Shown here in pieces: positions 9,401 to 9,689 of a DNA stretch of 9,689 bases; within the stretch, counting starts at the first letter, position 1, and every line of letters starts with the position of its first letter. The stretch is from positions 1 through 9,689 of the forward strand of contig CAYTFC010000102.1 of NCBI GenBank assembly GCA_964436955.1. Reading direction: 5' to 3'. Under the pieces are notes generated by a model that worked only from the letters and a program-made list of their open reading frames with translations, had not been told where the DNA came from and ran no database searches. The DNA comes from CAMFKD01 sp964436955. Its GTDB lineage: Bacteria > Chlamydiota > Chlamydiia > Chlamydiales > JAJFMA01. The position numbers and the translations under genes were made by a program.

Positions 9401-9419
9401 TACCGGTTTGTCTGACTAA
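402..9419 (+). CDS. Giant DUF3638/DUF3645-type P-loop ATPase with signal-peptide-like N-terminus and putative cysteine-peptidase-like domain
   Basis: This 3005-residue protein is complete, from ATG (402) to TAA (9417-9419). Residues 4-26 resemble a signal peptide. Residues 113-272 hold a possible cysteine-peptidase-like module (H149, N169/D172, Q253, C258). Residues about 275-1030 are mostly helical and not recognised. About 1031-1292 looks beta-rich, and about 1335-1365 looks like a TPR-type helical pair. Residues 1700-1780 look like helix or coiled coil. The ATPase core runs about 1900-2565: Q-motif-like LRKDQ (Q1916), P-loop MGSGKTS (K1948), VLVIPEPLL (1968-1976), VMVDEID (D2087, E2088), a DUF3645-like block AIPYQLGRPSTQSEF (2254-2268), SGFTGT (2383-2388) and RLRQLGKGQ (2554-2562). 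A Glu/Gln tract follows (2734-2744), then a C-terminal domain (about 2750-3005). From memory, fungal, protist and chlamydial DUF3638 proteins share this motif order and giant size; their function is undefined. The sequence shows an NTPase fold. The substrate, cellular location and any peptidase activity are inference. No operon partner is present. An RNA/DNA helicase or remodelling ATPase role is possible but unproven. Confidence 0.93.
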   Translation: MGFMRLTNTVVYYALILCTLSQTVFGSETFRSEDRVLIHTLGDSFAKGTQLEGYNSPAMLEQHHALLLKRHTELINQINTTSDIQQRTQLERQKSALEKLLDKFPAALELTRLLYVGGTAAPLQHALTMHLANLLPNDSIFIASGWRGHAIVIEILKQSENGFAVRAYNTGDGISFHHQFAIGSQRHHQPYIELVDVKFENVTDLVFLKGLKAINEYALPGMGPDDFYLRLLPLLNGRLNEESVNHDDLIRPQLSGTCVSTSLFAYYNAYLKDDQQGAAVVFDIQTRIIESYFDELKSQTHLELPILNIAEKSLISYALAAREAFSQGVIYQGELDRANAFVQNATQQLKAASLNISHSKDAPAPEPIGLLDLHFDLDPSKSSVRQISVPWNAIPEFKFPRHNTNISQQIELFVSHLKAANDNQQMDDVKIAVQNFALELPLDLDDWKHVCNLEAIAVSKALLQLTKQHVRACLQTLQSKPKDQRYLLPMSYIAQVKILNVLENLVNRVEPATLALFSTYPEQLKIIWEEKVNDVTPSIAPVYSGLWQKVLHSVMDQLMTKEAFQKVNYQTLSNSNNNIGTFTTLVKAKSIPRFLQLVLKYLTDPINQERLSKLYPDVYQSSSIHQALSIVSDGGLVKERLKILPDEYFLIRDVALYTEYLIQSGENLKPSLKFDFSKDIELVSECSKGSQDDPENLEWTFYYNIFGCKTSDIANYESDWLDWTKTFELAQDRKPKLLKLFETQPFCQHQPLWLLMNEPMISELDLDIDMALALRGLTGCSNLQANMVMEFYFSHPERLESYDDQQLFKRLMFDNHLVKFLGDWSKKNILPAFLVKAADWTKTQYRYYKAKGDFKTAFFFLEVIGYFRNYLEEPFEDLDLVVKDDGYTARDNDSHRIPKSLFLDTRSELRHLISQSNLSNESLAIASLELCRTYLDDPKPLSVHQALEVLRAAITSKSFILDNDYRRGVCDRDYLLAKRSVELQTLFTDTSKRDILLNGIFKYFFPHSSVTWDTTNEFPNFLGESDGESVYFNPIAASLSYKGNVKFLPESVSQQAIIQLLTQHMDRVQVTEIANGLYTFPGQHNSQVHMDVRGPEIAITRVKNGISYYLQDVVHLKPGIVHPYLYEQHYVWIEAISDWKSYLGSSNPKVRLWFHDKNTDRPKYRATVSMDNPKIEFIERLNEDGTPAEEVLSNQIPASYPIERLSLLDDPEHILVWHTQESSKISKIQFSRLDLTIRPSEVNHDTVWMVDEMPGYVLCKNQHIESIAKVPHYLVLEELSTRKQVVIIPHRHLEPMNDNDTSLHPLTRYSKDKPIDRLFIYNIGKTELPQAKTDEGRLYLALMLLWQMEYEKAATLLRGKGLLLSHPSNYKGQTIFPLLKSIIQITTQNNDHDPRGRAVQVLATYILERAYQDFKSPNSDNEKYEIDLNKFLESESWSNTALLTSQEELYLLQNEKLTSLSSNADLLGNRLEQLIDQSARDYYPSNFEVELSAKAKNLTSPQTPVSLKAFDNFLKGQEQADLGFTNIMRPNAVKHFIAIYNAFKGTDVNEMRATFTLLTGEALPSGITYEEAKSYLVRVLKQADSVAYQDSRMNAGLQLLLGVAINPDRFPQSYLLPIFNENSLREKLYEPAMQLYRESIEQPSISEERSIDVASDLTCVERKNAPNVPPSEFEICSIPKTFDDFLITTDIERYITSIPMSTEGFEAYSKSLEGIAGLFKPFNEASSSIAPKVQAVVQNIAEYGEKLAQGSGRYEANKTELLHLKQTLQKITQELTVALEKRNNEISLILKQLPKSSYQQLEVFTGDIQPLKLEELIRLYATQDISLVQRHHPALSVEDISDLYEKTGDYLNTSIRLDHITNVIHLIGQYEGSDDDQLLIEKLYNLLTTQRAYEANNNPAYLAFEYFFEHPLRKDQVEILGKFKIKSGQKHDMNQLGIVVEMIMGSGKTSVLLPLLGQLIADGERLAVLVIPEPLLQSMSEQLQDTMHSSFGTLLEILHVDRYIGNLDESDIKNLLKRLQEARAKKKVLIMTNNSIQSLYLSFLTRMDQYQSQVEAEIYTDVELQSTIRTYQEILTFLRNYGTVMVDEIDFVMDVLKAHYFAVGNKESLHTDTVLATVGLYNLLLEPTISKLAKIPFIRHSQGDPLTDDHYLKVLKPALIDAVLSARYLPNNENYQQFISNLEQKNLVEEYLLDIRTKENIAFVKAIPNIQIRNILSVLQEQLSIVFPLTAKKLLNSHYGPDKNKGEGKNRSWAIPYQLGRPSTQSEFGSELEILNYTLQMYFETGVTPQIVKKELKHLMTLLKRSETSDLAFSGYDQLFEGTNLPRYNLREKEYIALARSASQKHDYILQRLHQHVLCQISSYSRLLHTNAQAYGLLFNQVSGFTGTLWNFDTFPQIFEDSIKSDTQAKTLFSLWHNTDHTVVSDTECQNVIDLVQKVYSGGNQGSLIDLGGLFRGINNEQVADALLNHVTWTTRQVEGVIFYNEEGDIMVKQKHSPEPVPLALCQIALRNLVAYWDQAHTTGSDLKLAADMSAIITFGRHTILRDLLQASWRLRQLGKGQTVTFFTPTSDAIYIKETIEDELGEFNGPLQLGHLIQYAWYHQASREVDFNLRAAKHQIRNAFLHGVHSELIDSNKNLDYLAKLYDTTRQLVEQRTHSEPYLKYGIAQKSVQGSILLQIELDTWANNSGLQQLSSYHHCLTRAHDIVAIMAPKVSLQAKINENYENEVSVQVEQEQEEEQEQETQLTLNLSKSLEMTYLPASISDALINLDQSLANTENPHQHIDLPQRVTPSNRDYTYPSPKGGLLVLKDLLELANYPEEATQIFGRNLLVTSNLHHPTLIGKDRAVHAPFGVSQAFVSHMLIVRNDEGMLKGILLTSSDMWEASLFCINKYPNKWQIIGIFSLHTEQFITLGPTNELPPNLLDSDELRQLVVQAKFYCGDLTYTQEQAQILKNWFSQMNVKKIKDFFYDVILLNRPSKKRHFKHSVIDAVFQQGPLFTGLSD
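411..479 (+). other. Signal-peptide-like N-terminus (residues 4-26)
   Basis: From Met4 the protein has a single basic residue (R5), then a hydrophobic stretch (V10-L20, VVYYALILCTL), then a polar region ending in VFG-SE, which fits Sec signal peptidase I (V24 at -3, G26 at -1). No second membrane segment is obvious later. The predicted result is export to the periplasm, or beyond it by a second secretion step. A cytoplasmic protein with an uncleaved N-terminal anchor is the alternative. Met4 gives the more compact signal peptide, but Met1 also works. Confidence 0.65.
738..1217 (+). other. Possible CE-clan-like cysteine peptidase domain (residues 113-272)
   Basis: The segment holds GWRGHA with H149, then AYNTGDG with N169 and D172 about 20 residues later, then QLSGTC with Q253 and C258 at the start of a predicted helix. 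The order His, Asn/Asp, Gln, Cys and the Q-x4-C spacing resemble Ulp1/adenain/YopJ-type (CE clan) enzymes, where the oxyanion Gln lies five to seven residues before the Cys. Between them are beta-like stretches (FIASG, AIVIEIL, FAVRAY). Such enzymes cleave ubiquitin-like modifiers or acetylate host proteins. The match rests on motif order only; a non-catalytic fold is possible. The OTU or papain order (Cys before His) does not fit as well. Confidence 0.4.
6460..6502 (+). promoter_or_regulatory. Candidate -1 frameshift site inside the giant gene (AGGAGG + A9)
   Basis: AGGAGG (6460-6465) is a perfect internal Shine-Dalgarno. It is followed by a nine-A run (6474-6482) read as AAA AAA AAA (K2025-K2027). 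A heptamer A AAA AAA in the correct phase starts at 6476, ten bases after the AGGAGG, the same layout as the dnaX site. A -1 shift would add SSDYDQ and stop at TAA (6500-6502), giving a product of about 2033 residues with the P-loop but no DEID box or C-terminal half. No strong downstream stem-loop is visible. Chance occurrence is possible. Confidence 0.3.
7140..7256 (+). other. DUF3645-like motif (residues 2247-2285)
   Basis: The block AIPYQLGRPSTQSEFGSE, followed by an aromatic helix and a TG turn, matches the pattern I recall for DUF3645: A-x-P-Y-x, then P-x-x-x-S/A-E-F, then a Tyr-rich helix. That motif follows DUF3638 in the giant eukaryotic and chlamydial proteins. Its presence at the expected place, about 300 residues after the P-loop, supports the family call. 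Its role is unknown. Confidence 0.65.
8601..8633 (+). other. Glu/Gln-rich charged tract (residues 2734-2744)
   Basis: The eleven residues E2734-E2744 are only Glu and Gln, in an EQEQEEEQEQE pattern. They follow VSVQV and precede TQLTLNL. From memory, similar charged EQE stretches occur after the ATPase core in giant eukaryotic DUF3638 proteins, so this may be a family linker. It probably forms a charged helix separating the ATPase from the C-terminal domain. Confidence 0.75.
8649..9416 (+). other. C-terminal domain after the charged linker (residues 2750-3005)
   Basis: The segment alternates predicted strands and helices. It includes SHMLIVRNDEG, a hydrophobic beta pair (KGILLTSSD), WQIIGIFSL and the block YCGDLTYTQEQAQ (from Y2940), then a basic tail (KKRHFKH). 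I recall that the LKF-NGDLxYT-EE pattern is shared near the C-terminus of bacterial relatives. No catalytic motif is recognised. It may be a binding or scaffold domain. Confidence 0.45.
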
Positions 9420-9430
9420 CTTAATACTAT

Positions 9431-9442
9431 ACCGCGCGCGGT
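9431..9442. terminator. 12-bp GC palindrome after the stop codon, possible weak terminator
   Basis: ACCGCGCGCGGT is self-complementary, lies 12 bases after the TAA and is followed only by TTTG. As a hairpin it would have a 4-bp stem and a 4-base loop. The stem is short and the T-run minimal, so termination is plausible but weak. It could equally be a protein-binding palindrome. Confidence 0.25.
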
Positions 9443-9471
9443 TTGAAATGGTGATTTGGTCCCATGACCCT

Positions 9472-9481
9472 GATTGCTACC
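9472..9481. repeat. Left copy of 10-bp target-site duplication
   Basis: GATTGCTACC occurs directly left of the element at 9482..9613 and again directly right of it at 9614..9623. This is the hallmark of transposase-mediated insertion. Confidence 0.8.
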
Positions 9482-9613
9482 CAATGCTGTCAACTTAAAA
9501 TAAATCCTTGTTGATGCCGCTTCGGCGAAGCGGCGCTACAACGTGTAACAGAACATTTAGCGCTACTTTGTTGAATTGGCGTGGTAAATATGTTCTTTAA
9601 GTTGACAGCATTG
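9482..9613. mobile_element. 132-bp MITE-like element with 18-bp terminal inverted repeats
   Basis: CAATGCTGTCAACTTAAA (9482-9499) is repeated perfectly in inverse orientation at 9596-9613. The element is flanked by GATTGCTACC on both sides. A reading with 19-bp ends and an 8-bp duplication is also possible, because the outermost C/G pair overlaps the duplication. The interior has no coding capacity and holds a strong hairpin. It is therefore a non-autonomous element mobilised in trans by a full-length IS with the same ends. The 8-10 bp duplication fits several IS families, including IS4-like ones; I cannot assign one. Removing it restores a site reading CCCTGATTGCTACCAAAAC. Confidence 0.85.
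9516..9534. repeat. Hairpin inside the MITE, same design as the upstream array hairpins
   Basis: Arms GCCGCTTC and GAAGCGGC pair over 8 bp around a GGC loop. GTTG (9510-9513) and CAAC (9539-9542) can add an outer clamp across a small internal loop. CCTTGT precedes it and ACAA follows, as in the units at 1..297, where CCTTGT and ACAAG flank a hairpin with the same GGC loop. No U-tract follows, so a terminator role is unlikely. Confidence 0.85.
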
Positions 9614-9623
9614 GATTGCTACC
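9614..9623. repeat. Right copy of 10-bp target-site duplication
   Basis: This is a direct repeat of 9472..9481 (GATTGCTACC), immediately outside the right inverted repeat. Identity of both copies suggests a fairly recent insertion. Confidence 0.8.
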
Positions 9624-9629
9624 AAAACT

Positions 9630-9689
9630 TCATCTAGCCAAAAATAGGATTCCCTCATCTGCTAGAATATCTTCTAGATCAAAGCAATT
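9630..9689 (-). CDS. Possible C-terminal end of a gene entering from the right (partial)
   Basis: On the minus strand one frame is open from the window edge to a TGA (9630-9632). It encodes NCFDLEDILADEGILFLAR. The other two minus frames stop quickly, and the plus strand has several stops. The peptide has a protein-like helical character, but 19 residues is too few to prove coding or suggest a function. If real, it is convergent with the giant gene, and the MITE sits just beyond its 3' end. Confidence 0.25.
   Translation of the reverse strand, partial: NCFDLEDILADEGILFLAR

Noticed and set aside
9420..9689. Transposase gene for the terminal element
   Set aside because: No frame inside 9482..9613 is long enough or similar to a transposase; the element is non-autonomous.

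Overview
The window is dominated by one intact giant gene (402..9419, + strand, 3005 codons). It is flanked by short, repeat-rich non-coding DNA. The gene has no introns, no internal stops and no operon partner. Together with an insertion-sequence-derived mini-element and hairpin repeats, this points to a bacterium. The DNA looks moderately AT-rich by eye (not computed). From memory, bacterial relatives of the protein family come mostly from intracellular or amoeba-associated lineages (Chlamydiae, Legionellales and similar), so a host-associated bacterium is my best guess. The taxon cannot be fixed from this sequence.

Layout: (1) 1..297 is a tandem array of a 74-bp unit, three perfect copies plus a diverged 75-bp fourth. 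Each unit carries a 9-bp-stem hairpin. The array may begin before the window. (2) 298..401 is AT-rich and holds a good sigma70-type promoter with an extended -10, a short leader and no clear Shine-Dalgarno. (3) 402..9419 is the giant protein. In order it has a signal-peptide-like N-terminus, a small domain with His, Asn/Asp, Gln and Cys spaced as in CE-clan cysteine peptidases, about 1600 residues of unrecognised mostly helical and beta-rich sequence, a DUF3638/DUF3645-type P-loop ATPase core related to SF2 helicases, a Glu/Gln-rich charged tract and a C-terminal domain. (4) 9420..9471 is a short spacer with a small GC palindrome. (5) 9472..9623 is a 132-bp MITE-like element with 18-bp perfect terminal inverted repeats and a 10-bp target duplication. 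It contains a hairpin built like those of the upstream array. (6) 9630..9689 may be the last codons of a gene entering from the right on the minus strand.

The main interest is the giant protein. It joins a possible cysteine-peptidase-like module to a widespread but functionally undefined ATPase, behind an apparent export signal. A second point is a Shine-Dalgarno-like AGGAGG followed by a nine-A run between ATPase motifs I and II, arranged like the dnaX -1 frameshift site. If used, it would give a short form that has the P-loop but lacks the DEID box. Family assignments are from memory of motifs. No search was run.
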